A stretch of 64,000 bases of DNA from Panagrolaimus kolymaensis (taxonomy: Eukaryota; Nematoda; Chromadorea; Rhabditida; Panagrolaimidae), in the NCBI GenBank assembly GCA_028622995.1, contig JAJQJQ010000030.1:1116001-1180000 (forward strand). The letters run 5' to 3'. The notes below the pieces were generated by a model. That model was not told where the DNA came from, ran no database searches, and worked only from the letters and a program-made list of their open reading frames with translations. The stretch's first letter is position 1. Each line of letters opens with the position of its first letter. Below are positions 38,168 to 48,685 of this stretch, piece after piece. Both the position numbers and the translations under genes were made by a program.

Positions 38168-38454
38168 AGTTGATGCGTAAGATCTGAAACAAATACTCCA
38201 TTAGATTTTTTTCCAATCAAAAGTTGAAACATGGAAACAAAAATACACGAATAAATTGAACGAATAAGAAGGAAGAAAAAATAGTGTAAAGTTGAGGAAT
38301 AATAAAAAGCTTGTTGAAGATGAGGAAGGAGGAAAACTTTTTTGGATCCCTTTTTTCTTTGCTTTTGGCAAAAAAGAAAGAGTTCGCGAATTTCGAACAT
38401 TTTTTTGTTGAGGCAACCATTTTTTCTTTTCGAGAGTTTTATGCATTTTAAAAA

Positions 38455-38667
38455 TTGGTTGAATTGCTTGAAGCTTTGTTTGTTCTTGTCCAAACCTTTA
38501 CGAGTACCAAAAATAAATTAGATGTTGTTGCAAAACGATGGGGTTTAGAGAATCATAAAATTGACCAGCCAGAAAAAATGGGATTTGAATTAATCACTAA
38601 TAACATCATGATTACAAATGCATGGTTGGAGAATCCTAATCATCATCAGGCAGCTATTTTTAAGTAA
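38455..38667 (+). CDS. Short orphan open frame, no ATG
   Basis: A 70-codon open frame between CCT1 and DNAJC21 with fairly protein-like composition (KLDVVAKRWGLENHKIDQPE, MGFELITNNIMITNAWLENP). It has no ATG start, no clear acceptor and no partner exon. It may be a gene relic or chance. I do not recognise it. Confidence 0.2.
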   Translation: MVELLEALFVLVQTFTSTKNKLDVVAKRWGLENHKIDQPEKMGFELITNNIMITNAWLENPNHHQAAIFK

Positions 38668-39075
38668 TATAAATATGAACAAAGATTATCATTTTTCTTA
38701 TTGATGAGAAAGTATGTGAGTTTAAAAGAAATGACTTTTTACCATGATTGCCTCAGCTTATTTATGAATAACGTTGGAGATTGGTAATCAAATAGTTGAA
38801 AGACAATGAGTCAAATTAGGAGATTTTCAACCAAACCGAAAATGCAAAGTGCTAATAAACTTTTGTTAAAGTCCAAAAACCGAGCAAAGTTTGTTTTATT
38901 CTTGCATTTATGATAATATTCGAACCAAGTATTATTAGTGTATCGCATAGTCGGTAAAAAAAGATGAAAATTACAATGTCAAAGTTAAATATAAGAACTT
39001 TATTTATAAATAAATTTTACTAAACAAACACAACAAAAAACATACAAAAACATTTATTATCATGTAAAAGAATTA

Positions 39076-41220
39076 TTATTTTTTGCCTTTCTTTTTTGCT
39101 TTTTGATTCGGATTTTCTATTTTCAAAATTGCATGACCAGTTGCTTCAATATGTTTGAAGAGCTTTGAACGAGAATTAAAATCAAGACCACATACTTGAC
39201 ATTCAGATGGTATGGCTTCAGTAGGGCCTGATGGCTTTTCTTCTTGTTCTTCTTCTCTTTTCTTAGCTTCAGCTTTGGCTGCTCTTCTCATTTTAGCTGA
39301 AAATGACACTTGCATTATTAATGGTTACACATCGCAAATTATTCCCTTACCTTTTCCAAGTTTAGGTTTTCCATCAACCACTTCTTCTTTTCCAACTTGA
39401 GATGATTGTTCATCAGCCATTTCATCTTTCACTTCTGTTTCTTTTTCATGATCATCTTCCACCTTTAACTTGTCAGCAACTTCTTCGGCTATAGTTTCGC
39501 TAGCTTCTTGTTCTTCATCATTCAAAATAGGTTCATCTCCTTTTCCCTTCTTTCGTTGTTTCTTTGTTTTTCCTTTCTTTCTTGGAGTTTCTTCTTCTTC
39601 AACTTGTTCTTCTTCTTGTAACAGCAAAGCATCTTCATCTTTCATATGTTTTCGAAGTTCTTCTAGAGCTTGTTTATGCTTCTTGGATTTTTGATGATTG
39701 GCATAAGATTTTCTAAAAGATGATAATGTAACAATATGAAGCAAAAAAATCGTAAAATCTTACGCTGTTTTAAAACTTTTATCACAAACAATACAAAATT
39801 CATTTGCTTCTTCATTTGACCCTTCGGAATCATCACTTCCACCATCTTTGATAATACCAAATTCAGCATCCAAAGCATTTTCTATTTCTTTTAAAGATTG
39901 CAAATGTGCTTGCTTTACTTCTTCATCGATGACATGTTCTCCCAATTGTTCTAAATTTTCACGAAGTTTTTGTTTTCGACGAGCTTCGGCTTGTTCTTGA
40001 GCTTTTTTCTTTCTTTCTTCCAAAATATCACGGAAAGCTTTGACACGTTTATCACGTTTTCGAATGTAAGTTGCTAAAGAACGAATTTCATCATTTCTTT
40101 CATCCTTTGCAGCATCACGAAGTTTACGATTATCCTTTTCCATAGCACGTAAAGTTTGACGATTAGGAGCATCACGAAGATTCCATTTATCTAGCCATGC
40201 AAAAGTGCGAGAAGTTGAAAAGTTTGTCCAGAAATCATAGAAGGGAGCCACGACCATATCATAACCACTATCAGAACGACCAAAAGTAGGAAAGTTGTGT
40301 TCATCATCATCATCAAGATATGGAAATTCTTCTGTTGCTAAACGATCAAATACTTCACGATAAACGCTGTAGAAACCCTGAAAAAATGGGCGATTAGTTA
40401 TCTTCAATTCAAACCATTAAAGTTAACTCACTTGTGGATCATCACCAAAACCTTTAAAGCATGGTTGAAAATATTGAAATAGTTTGATACCTTCATCACG
40501 AGTTTCTTCAGTTGCATCTTCTAAAAAAAGAAAAGTCATTAGATATTCACAAAATTCTTCCACCAAAATCACTTACGTTCTCGAAGAATATTATCCTTAT
40601 GTTTATCATAGAAAGCACGTTCTCTTGGATCCATTAGCACTTCATAAGCTTGTTGAAGAAGAGTAAAATATGCAGCACATTCTTCTTCTTTACCAGGATT
40701 CTTATCAGGATGCCATTTTAAAGCCATTTTACGATATGATTTCTTTATTTCATCATCCGTTGCTTTGATTTCCACTTCAAGAAGTTCGTAGTAATCTTTT
40801 TTCTGAAAAACGAATGATGTTAGATATGGAATACAAAGATTATAGGATGAAGAAATGAGTATCAAAAAGCTGCTTTCGGTTAGACAGAAGCACTAGAAAG
40901 AAGTTGGATTGAAAATATCTAAGCATTTTGTCAAGAAGTAATTTATAAAGCAACTTTGGTCCAGTTCAATAAAGCATAACATAATCGAAGCAGCTCTTTC
41001 AAAACACCATTAAGCTTCTAAAATAGAGTATTAAACATACCTTATAAGGTCCTTTTGATTCACCAAATAATGACTTTGCCTTTTCATAAAATTGATCAAA
41101 TATTCCCATAATATGAAGAGTAAAAAAATTCAGGAAATATTGAAGATATTGAAAGACGACAGCATGGAAGAAAGATGAAATTCTTTCAAATGATGGATGC
41201 TCGAGGAACACTTGGAGCAT
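39076..41220 (-). CDS. dnj-17: DnaJ homologue subfamily C member 21 (ribosome biogenesis J-protein)
   Basis: J-domain co-chaperone of the Jjj1/DNAJC21 family, which acts in late 60S ribosome maturation. Six exons (41220-41041, 40802-40577, 40520-40432, 40377-39764, 39712-39351, 39296-39076) give about 563 aa. The J domain has YYELLEVEIKATDDEIKKSY and the HPD motif (KWHPDKNPG). The family middle region (FYSVYREVFDRLA, FYDFWTNFSTSRTFAWLDKW) is clear. A coiled coil and two C2H2 zinc fingers follow (CIVCDKSFKTA, CQVCGLDFNSRSKLFKHIE). The J domain normally begins at the N-terminus, but here 60 residues precede it. The first ATG (41220) lies two bases after a TTTTTTTCAG acceptor. An internal Met at 41109 (MGIFDQFYEKAKSLFG) is the alternative start. 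The symbol is a best guess. Confidence 0.9.
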
Positions 41221-41681
41221 AACTGAAAAAAATATAAACGATGAAAAGTTTTCTCTCACAAGTATGTATGTATGCGCGCAAAAAAGAAGAAGACGAAAAT
41301 GGAGATAAAGGATGCCCGAATAGGTTTCAAAATTAGCATTCTTTTTATTATTTGGTTGAAAAAAAAATCAAATTGAAATAATCATAGAAAAATTTGAAAA
41401 GTGATTAGAAGGAAAAAAGGATGAATGAAAGAATGAATGAAGCAACAAAAATTTTAGGATTTATTCGAGAAGGATTGAAGTCGTGAAAGGACACACGAAA
41501 CATTCAAAACATTATGAATCAAGCAATTTTAGTAAAAACAAAAATTAACATAAATTATTTGAGTTTTCTCTTTTAATACTGTCTTTGCTCTTTTTATTGA
41601 TACCATTGAAGAATCCTATTTCTTAACACATTCAGATTTAGAGGGGAAATGATAGCTTCATTTGAATGAAAAAATAAAAAC
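41221..41681. other. Intergenic, no gene seen
   Basis: Upstream region of the DNAJC21 gene. Short Lys/Glu-type AT-rich sequence with no other structure. Confidence 0.3.
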
Positions 41682-41972
41682 ATGTTCATGATTGAGAAGA
41701 AAAAAGGTTTTGGTAAAGCTTCTTGTTATGTAAATAATGATGCTCATAATCGTCAAACATATTTACAAATAACCGGAATCCAATTAAATGCAACTAAATT
41801 AAACTTCTGTCAATCCATTTTCAACAAAGATAAAAAAAAATTTCCATTGAAACATGTAAAAAAGGTACATTTCTCTGATCATCTGCACCATGGTTTTCCT
41901 TCACCTTCAATCACTTTAGTTTTTGATGTAAGTGTCTTTCAAAAAAATGATCTTTGGTTGTTAGCTTGCTAA
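41682..41972 (+). CDS. Orphan exon, possible PTB/PH-like fragment
   Basis: An open frame with coding character from ATG at 41682. It has a good donor (GAT|GTAAGTGTC) at about 41931 and reads on to a stop at 41972 if unspliced. Its content (KGFGKASCYVNND, YLQITGIQLNATKLNF, FPLKHVKKVHFSDHL, ITLVFD) resembles the strand pattern of a phosphotyrosine-binding or PH domain, but I cannot assign it. No downstream exon was found. From 42000 the DNA is repeats and a transposon. It is probably a broken or transposon-split gene, or an exon with a very distant partner. Confidence 0.3.
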   Translation: MFMIEKKKGFGKASCYVNNDAHNRQTYLQITGIQLNATKLNFCQSIFNKDKKKFPLKHVKKVHFSDHLHHGFPSPSITLVFDVSVFQKNDLWLLAC

Positions 41973-42011
41973 TAGCCCCATCCATTTGAGGAAATCAGAG
42001 TCCTGACGAAA

Positions 42012-42040
42012 TTGGTGCAATACCGTAAGGTGCTGTTCGT
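42012..42040 (+). repeat. Dispersed repeat with CCGTAAGG core, copy 1
   Basis: TTGGTGCAATACCGTAAGGT followed by GCTGTTCGT. Two related copies lie at 44348-44376 and 44419-44447 on the same strand. The unit is much richer in GC than its surroundings. Confidence 0.6.
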
Positions 42041-42083
42041 TCAACGGGATAATGAGGGAATCAATCTATGGATGAGTTATACT

Positions 42084-42786
42084 AGATTAGTGCACAAGAT
42101 TACTATGTAAAAAAACAAAAGGCTGTTCAGGAAAAAACTTTTAGACGGTTGAAGAGATTAAATTTTAATTGATTTGGCTTTTAGACGGCTAATGAGATTA
42201 AATTTTTTTTATTGATTTCAATAAATTATTTTATATGTTACACTGAAACAAACAGCCGCAGCACCGTCTTCGATTTTTAACAGTAAAAAAATTTTTGGTC
42301 CGACAATTAGTTATATTTAAATTTTTTGCTTAAAATACCTTTTTTCAAACATGCTTTGTTTCAGAAAACAATAGAAAATTGGAAAAAAAAACTAAAAATT
42401 TTATTTTGTAATTGACCTTATAATTATTATTTTTTTCAATTTACACCAAAACATTTTTTACATCAAAAATCTTGCGAATATACGAGTTGCTTTTACATCT
42501 TATCTAATCAAGAATAAAACAAAATTTTTAATTTTTAACATTTTTAAAAAAATTTTTCAATATTAAATAGTTGGTAAAGAAGTTGGGTAATAACAATCGA
42601 AGACGGTGCTGCGGCTGTTTGTTTCAGTGTAACATATAAAATAATTTATTGAAATCAATAAAAAAAATTTAATCTCATTAGCCGTCTAAAAGCCAAATCA
42701 ATTAAAATTTAATCTCTTCAACCGTCTAAAAGTTTTTTCCTGAACAGCCTTTTGTTTTTTTACATAGTAATCTTGTGCACTAATCT
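42084..42786. mobile_element. 703-bp foldback DNA transposon with 192-bp inverted repeats
   Basis: 42084-42275 (starting AGATTAGTGCACAAGATTAC) is the reverse complement of 42595-42786 as far as I can read, ending inward at GCCGCAGCACCGTCTTCGAT. The roughly 320-bp AT-rich core has no coding capacity, so the element is non-autonomous. No unambiguous target-site duplication. It differs in sequence from the elements at 2761, 14957 and 22523. Confidence 0.8.
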
Positions 42787-43836
42787 CTTGAGCCGTCTGC
42801 AACAATAATTACTAGAAACTCCGCTGCCTCCGGTCGGCGATCTTACTTGTTTTATTGAAAAATACAAAATTGCCACTCGTATTAATGCCTATGTTTTAAT
42901 AATTACTTTTCCAAAAAGTTATTGTATTGACTTTTATAAAAATTAAAACTTTTCCCGAACAATCTTATCACTCGTGTCTATTTTAATCACTTAATTTTCA
43001 ATAATGAGATCCTAAAAATTGAAACATGTGTAAGCCTTTAAAACTTTTTTTTTGCACGAATCAAAATAAACAATGAACTGAACCATTAAAAAAAAATTTA
43101 TACCAGCTTGTGAAAAATTCGCAAAAAGTTAAGGTTATAGTCATCGAGCAAGCTTACAATAGTTAAATCACTTAATTTGCGCAGCAAGCAAACCCATGTT
43201 TTGCTGATTTTTTATGTATATGAAAATTACCCAAATCATTTCATCGCGCTTGGAAAACAAAATATAGTTTCATTCTAATTTATGCAAATTTTTTAGGTGA
43301 ATTTCCTATTTTAATATAAAAGATTTCAAGATAAGATACAAAAAAACAGAGAGAAAAAGAATAATAATATGTATGGGAAATAGCGAAGCCTAGTAGCCCT
43401 GGGACTGCGACCAAAAGTAATCGAAAACGAACGAACAATAAAAATTAATAAGAAGGAAATATTCAAGTTACTTTTCGATTAAACTCACCGAAAATAATAA
43501 AAAAAGTTCCCTATGTTTATTCTTTTCATAAACTAAACGTCAGCGTACTTTTAATTAAATTTTGCGTTTAGAATACCTAAAAGTTTTGTATGCTAATCCA
43601 ATTAAATTTAGAAAAAAAAATATACGATCCAAAAGCTTAGTTAAAAAAAATTTCATTGAAAATCGTTAAAAATAATTTCGCTTTAATTTCATAATAAAGA
43701 AACTTAATATTCATAAAAAAAGTAAAATTTGTGAATATTTTATTAAAAATTTGCATATTTTCTAATGAAAACATTATTAAAAATCATAAAAAATTATTTG
43801 GATATAATTGTCTCAATTCAATTAAAACAATTTATT

Positions 43837-43913
43837 AAAAAAAATTGTGGGGATTCGAACCTATGACAGAAATATCCAAACATCACCGCCTTCAACGCCT
43901 ACGCCACACAGCA
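43837..43913 (-). ncRNA. tRNA-like Pol III unit (tRNA pseudogene or SINE head)
   Basis: On the minus strand, a perfect A box (TGGCGTAGGCG, 43906-43896) and a perfect B box (GGTTCGAATCC, 43861-43851) start 45 bases apart, the spacing of a normal tRNA. Eight T residues (43844-43837) follow as a terminator. The acceptor and T stems do not pair, so it cannot be a working tRNA. It is a tRNA-derived relic or the head of a SINE and could still be transcribed. Confidence 0.5.
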
Positions 43914-44290
43914 AATGTATAACAAGGAACTTTAGCCAATGATATTTTTACTCTAAATCAAAATATTTAAATTTCCATAGCGGCATACATCTATTTTTAT
44001 GTGATGTTTTTTAAAGTTAGCTTACTCATAGAGGTAATTGAGGGTGGAGAAAACGATTTTTATAGCCAGAATATGCGTTAACTTTGCTGCAACGCTCAGC
44101 GGGACATTGTGAACTTTTAAAATGTTGTGATTAAGCACTTTTTTTCTATACTTCCTTCTATTTTTTTTAAAAATTCGTCAATGCGACGAAAAATTGACCC
44201 TAAAGAGCCCTCTAATATCAACATAATTACACGAAATAAAAAAAATCATAAATTTCGGTTAGCAGATCGGGCGTTCTCATTGCTAAAACA

Positions 44291-44321
44291 GCCGCACCCC
44301 TCGCTTCGCTCGGGGTGCGGC
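44291..44321. repeat. GC-rich 10-bp hairpin
   Basis: GCCGCACCCC pairs with GGGGTGCGGC across an 11-base loop (TCGCTTCGCTC). An isolated GC island in about 75% AT DNA, next to the CCGTAAGG repeats. Confidence 0.6.
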
Positions 44322-44347
44322 GGGATTTTCGGTCCGTCTGATTGGGA

Positions 44348-44447
44348 TATAGTGCACTACCGTATGGTGGTGTTCTCCTAATGAGGATGAAAGAGAATCG
44401 AACCTTTCTTTATGAGACTTGGTGCAATGCCGTAAGGTGATGTTCGT
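44348..44447 (+). repeat. CCGTAAGG repeat, copies 2 and 3 in tandem
   Basis: Two units about 72 bp apart: 44348-44376 (AGTGCACTACCGTATGGTGG) and 44419-44447 (TTGGTGCAATGCCGTAAGGT). A B-box-like GGTTCGATTC lies between them on the minus strand (44393-44402). Confidence 0.55.
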
Positions 44448-45754
44448 CTCATAGGGATTGAAAAAAATTTTGAGAATACAAGTTCGCTGGGGGCCCATTC
44501 CTTACATCGGTAAAAAAAATTATTCAAAACTTCCTCGAAGAAGTGAGAATATTTTATTTAGTTTGACGATTTCATTTTCCCAAAGATTATTGATTTTAGC
44601 TAAACTTGGGTTTTTTTATGATTTAAACCTACGAAAGTTTTGTTAGCTGATTTTTGCCGTTTATGTTGAATTAATGAAAAGGCTGTTTAACATGAAAATT
44701 ATGTACTAACATTTTTCTTCTTGAATTCTTTACCAAAAGCTTTAATTCATCATCATCTTTTGCAAGCATGGATGGCTTCCTTTATAAATTTTTATTTATT
44801 TCAAATAAACAATGGAATTGGTTTATGTAAAATAAAGCACATAATTCGCATTCATTTAAACCCCAAAAGCCACAGACATTCTAATTTTCTATTTTTTGCA
44901 ACTTTAATTACATCAATCAAAGCACAGATTACTTTTTATGTATGTTGTGTCAAGAAACCCATTAATAATACAAGATACAAATGTTATTAGATTAGTAAAA
45001 AGAAGAAGAAGATACGAGTATTTAAACAAAAACTGTACACTGAAAAAAAAGGTAGCGAATATGTCAATAAAATGTAGCACAATTACGCTACCAATCCCGA
45101 TACTCAAAGGCTTCGATTTCGCGATTTGATACACATACTATTGTCTCTTTCTGGGTATGTATTTGTATCCATTTTAGGAGATGAAATATCTACAAAATGT
45201 AGACAATTTGATACGAAAAACGTGACAAATTTTTGACTGCGAGAGAAGTTTTTTGCTTTAACAAAGGTCATTTAAATATCGATTTTGAAGCTTCATATTA
45301 CTTTTAGAAGACTATCAAGATAGTCTTTATATCAAAAATTAAGAATTATCCAAGTTTTCGAGAACTTGAAATTTATTTATAAAGCAAATATTGGATGCCA
45401 CCAAATATATGCATTAGCTAATGTTTTGAACTCATTGAACTTCACCAAATTCATAGCTATGCATCTCAATGGTTACTTCTGATTCTCATAACTAACCAAA
45501 GCTTGGCCGCACCCGAAGCCTTGGATGGTTACGAAAACTCGTAAACCAAAGATTTGCATATTTATTTGCTATGTCTTTGAATTAAATAAAGAATATCAAA
45601 ATATTAAGCTTCCAAGGTATCCGAAAATATCAATGAACAATATTTTAGTCAACCATAGCATTCTTTCATATAAGGTGAAGGAAAGAAAGGGATAATGAAG
45701 TGAAAATGAGTGGCAGACAACCAAAGAAAACGCTTTTTTCGTTAACATTCGTTA
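44448..45754. other. Intergenic, no gene seen
   Basis: Several open frames of 60-90 codons occur, but they overlap on both strands and lack splice-linked partners. No recognisable domain. Confidence 0.3.
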
Positions 45755-45911
45755 AAAAATATGCGTGCGCTAGAAGTTTTTAAAAATATGCGTGCGCTAG
45801 AAGTTTTTAAAAATATGCGTGCGCTAGAAGTTTTTAAAAATATGCGTGCGCTAGAAGTTTTTAAAAAAATGCGTGCGCTGGATCGTTTTTAAAAATATGC
45901 GACCGCTAGAC
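45755..45911 (+). repeat. 27-bp minisatellite, six units
   Basis: Units begin ATGCGTGCGCTAGAAG at 45761, 45788, 45815, 45842, 45869 and 45897 (period 27, last 28), joined by TTTTTAAAAAT. The first four are identical. The fifth and sixth are diverged (CTGGATCG, CCGCTAGACC). Confidence 0.85.
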
Positions 45912-46492
45912 CATTTTTTTTTTTGCAAAAGTTTGATTTATTAATTTTTTATTTTATTTGAATAAAGCTGAGCGCAACCAATTAATTTGCATTTTAATGA
46001 GTACCTCAATCTTTCAAACATAGAGAAGAAGAACACATTTATTTAAATAATGGTTTATGCTTCTTGTAAAAACCTCTAAGGGCAACGGATAAGATAATTT
46101 ACATAAACTTTAATCTTCCGGCTAAAATCTATCTTTTTAAATTTAAAACAACTCATAGCAAAAAATAAAAATTCAACCCGTGGATTATGTTTCCCGCAAA
46201 TATAAAATTCATGGCAATTCGAGTATTTGCTCATCAAAAATATTTAAATTAAAAACTTTGAATTGTGACTGAAATAAAAATTTTGACAAAAAATAGGAGT
46301 AAATTTTGAAAAAAAGGCATTATTTTTCATTCAATACTAGTTTCGAACAAAAAAATACAGAAAGTCTACAAACTGGTGTAATTAGGAGATCGCTCCCTGT
46401 AAATTGTCTCCAAATTGGAGCTTCAAACACTACCATTTTTCCAGAATCTGACTTAGTCAATGAAAAATCGCTACTTTTTTTTTCAGTGTAAG

Positions 46493-48563
46493 ATGGAAAA
46501 ATTCAACTATTATTACTCTCTTTTTACGTTTGTTTTGAAACTTAGTGAAATGCCATTGAAATCTATTTTTCCTTCAATTCCATTGGAAACTCAACCATTT
46601 GGTGACCGGCTTTTAAATGCATTTTGGAATTTTTCATCATCAACCAAAAATCCAAATAAAAAAGCAATGATATCAGCTGAAAATCCAAATAATTTTGTAA
46701 CATATAAAGATTTGTATTTTCATTCATTATCGGTGGCTGCATTTCTTGAAACTCATGAATTTGGACATGGTGATATTGCTTCATTAGTTTTAAATAATTC
46801 ATTGGAATTTATTGAAATTGTTACTTGTGTTGCGTTAATTGGTGGAGGAATAAGTGGAGCAAGTATTTTGTTTACTGATTGTAAGTTATTCTTCGGTTTT
46901 TGGGTTTTAGGTATCAGTTTATGGAAATTTTTTTGTAGTTGAACTTGAGCGGCAATTTATTGATTCTAAAACCAAAGTTATTTTCTGCGGTGATAATTAT
47001 CTTAATCGAGTGCTAAAAGCATCAAAAAATTGCAAAACTATAAACACTATTGTCGTGGTACACCAAATATATGACCAAACTCAGCCATATCCCGAAAAAC
47101 TTCCATTTGGAGTTATTCCATTTTCCGCTGTAATTTCGACTCCACCAAATCTTGCTAATTCCAAAATTATTAATATCGATGTTAAAAGAGATATTTTTCT
47201 TTTACCATATAAGACGCCGATATTTAAAAAAATTTGGGGCAGCCCTAAAAATCTCTCTTTTTTGAAAAAGTGTCTCTTTTGCCATTTTTTTCAATTGATT
47301 TTTTTGGCAAAAGAGACACTTTTTCAAAAAAGAGAGATTTTTAGGGCTGCCCCAAATTTTTTTAAATATCGGCGTCTTATATTCCAGTGGAACTACAGGT
47401 TCACCAAAAGGTGTAATGTTAAGTCATCAAAATTATTCAACAATGATGTCAATATTTTTAAGCCATTATCAAAATTATATTAATCCTAATATTATTTCAC
47501 CAACGTGGAATGATGATAAAGAAATTTCACTTCTTTCAATGCCATTTTATCATGTTTATGGGTTTGCTATTTTAATGAAATCAGTTTTATCAGGACAAAC
47601 TTGCGTGGTAATGAAAAGTTTTGATAAAAGCATTTATTTGCGAACCATTCAAGATTACAAAGTTGGTAGTTGTTTTATTTGGTAAATCAAAAAAGCATTT
47701 CTCTAAAAAAATTCAAAATTTTAGATTCGATTAATTTTTATTACTCCCAGGATACTCATGTTTCTTGCAAATGATCCATTAATCGATACCTTCAATCTTT
47801 CATCCCTTGAATTTATTAATATTGCAGTAGCTCCAACTTCAAAAAGTATTTGTCAAAAACTTTATAAACGATTAAAAAATCTTAAACGAATTGATATTTC
47901 ATTTGGAATGAGTGAATGCTCACTTGCATGTGCATTGCCACATTCAATCTTCGAATCCAGATTGGATATAGCAGGAAAATTATTATCAAATTATGAAATG
48001 AAAGTTATCGATGATGATGGATGGTATCATTCTGGTAGGCTTTTAAAATAGGCACAAATTTGGATTTCAGTGAAGTTCAAGCCACCTTATAAAGAAACCG
48101 TGAAAATTTTACGCTAAAACCTTCCAATCCACTTCTTTTTCAGGAGACCTTGTAAAATATGATAACGAAGGAAATATTTATTCCATGGATCGAGTCAAAG
48201 AAATCATAAAAATCAAAGGATATCAAGTTGCACCAGCTGAATTGGAAGATTTACTTCTCAGTCATCATGAAATCGAAGATGCAGCGGTTATTGGAATAAA
48301 TCATAAAGCTTTTGGCGAAGTTCCTAAAGCTTTTATAGTTCGAAAAAATGAACGATTAACCGAGCAAGAAGTTCAAAAATTTGTTAATAGTATGCAAATT
48401 TCCATAAAGTAAATCCATTGCATTCAATTGTTTTAGAAAGAGCTGCCCTTATAAGCATCTTAAAGGTGGCGTTGAGTTTATAACTGAAATCCTCAAATCA
48501 CCCGCTGGAAAAATACTTCGTCGATTCCTTCGCGAAGAAGCTAGTAATATATCAAAAATGTAA
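46493..48563 (+). CDS. 4-coumarate-CoA-ligase-type acyl-CoA synthetase, interrupted by a MITE
   Basis: Adenylate-forming enzyme that activates a carboxylic acid with ATP and loads it on CoA. Exons: 46493-46880, 46939-47681, 47751-48034, 48144-48408, 48437-48563. Once the MITE (47210-47379) plus one TA is removed, they total exactly 1635 bp (544 aa), normal for the family. Motifs: P-loop SSGTTGSPKGVM, MPFYHVYGF, FGMSECS, HSGDLVKYDNEGNIYSMDR, VKEIIKIKGYQVAPAELE and LKSPAGKILRRFLRE with its catalytic Lys. As assembled, the MITE splits the Tyr codon just before the P-loop, adds 172 bp and shifts the frame, so the unspliced reading stops at 47483. All other exons and splice sites are clean, so the insertion is recent, polymorphic or removed from the RNA. 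No C-terminal peroxisomal SKL; it ends ISKM. Confidence 0.85.
47210..47379. mobile_element. 170-bp palindromic MITE, copy B, inside a coding exon
   Basis: Same ends (TAAGACGCCGATATTTAAAA) and same 170-bp length as the copy at 22523, inserted in reverse orientation. Flanked by a TA duplication (47208-47209 and 47380-47381). The arms appear to be a perfect palindrome. A block about 24-50 bases from each end (TTTGGGGCAGCCCTAAAAAT) differs from copy A, and it differs identically in both arms. Confidence 0.88.
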
Positions 48564-48685
48564 ACATTAACCAAAATCAACCTCAAAAACAATTTATTTA
48601 TGACTGCAAACATAAAACATAACAATAAAAATATATCGAAACACAGTAAAAAATAATAACCAATCAAAAAAATGAAACAATGATA

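Noticed and set aside
43837..43913. Functional tRNA
   Set aside because: A and B boxes are perfect, but acceptor, T and anticodon stems do not pair, so it is listed only as tRNA-like.
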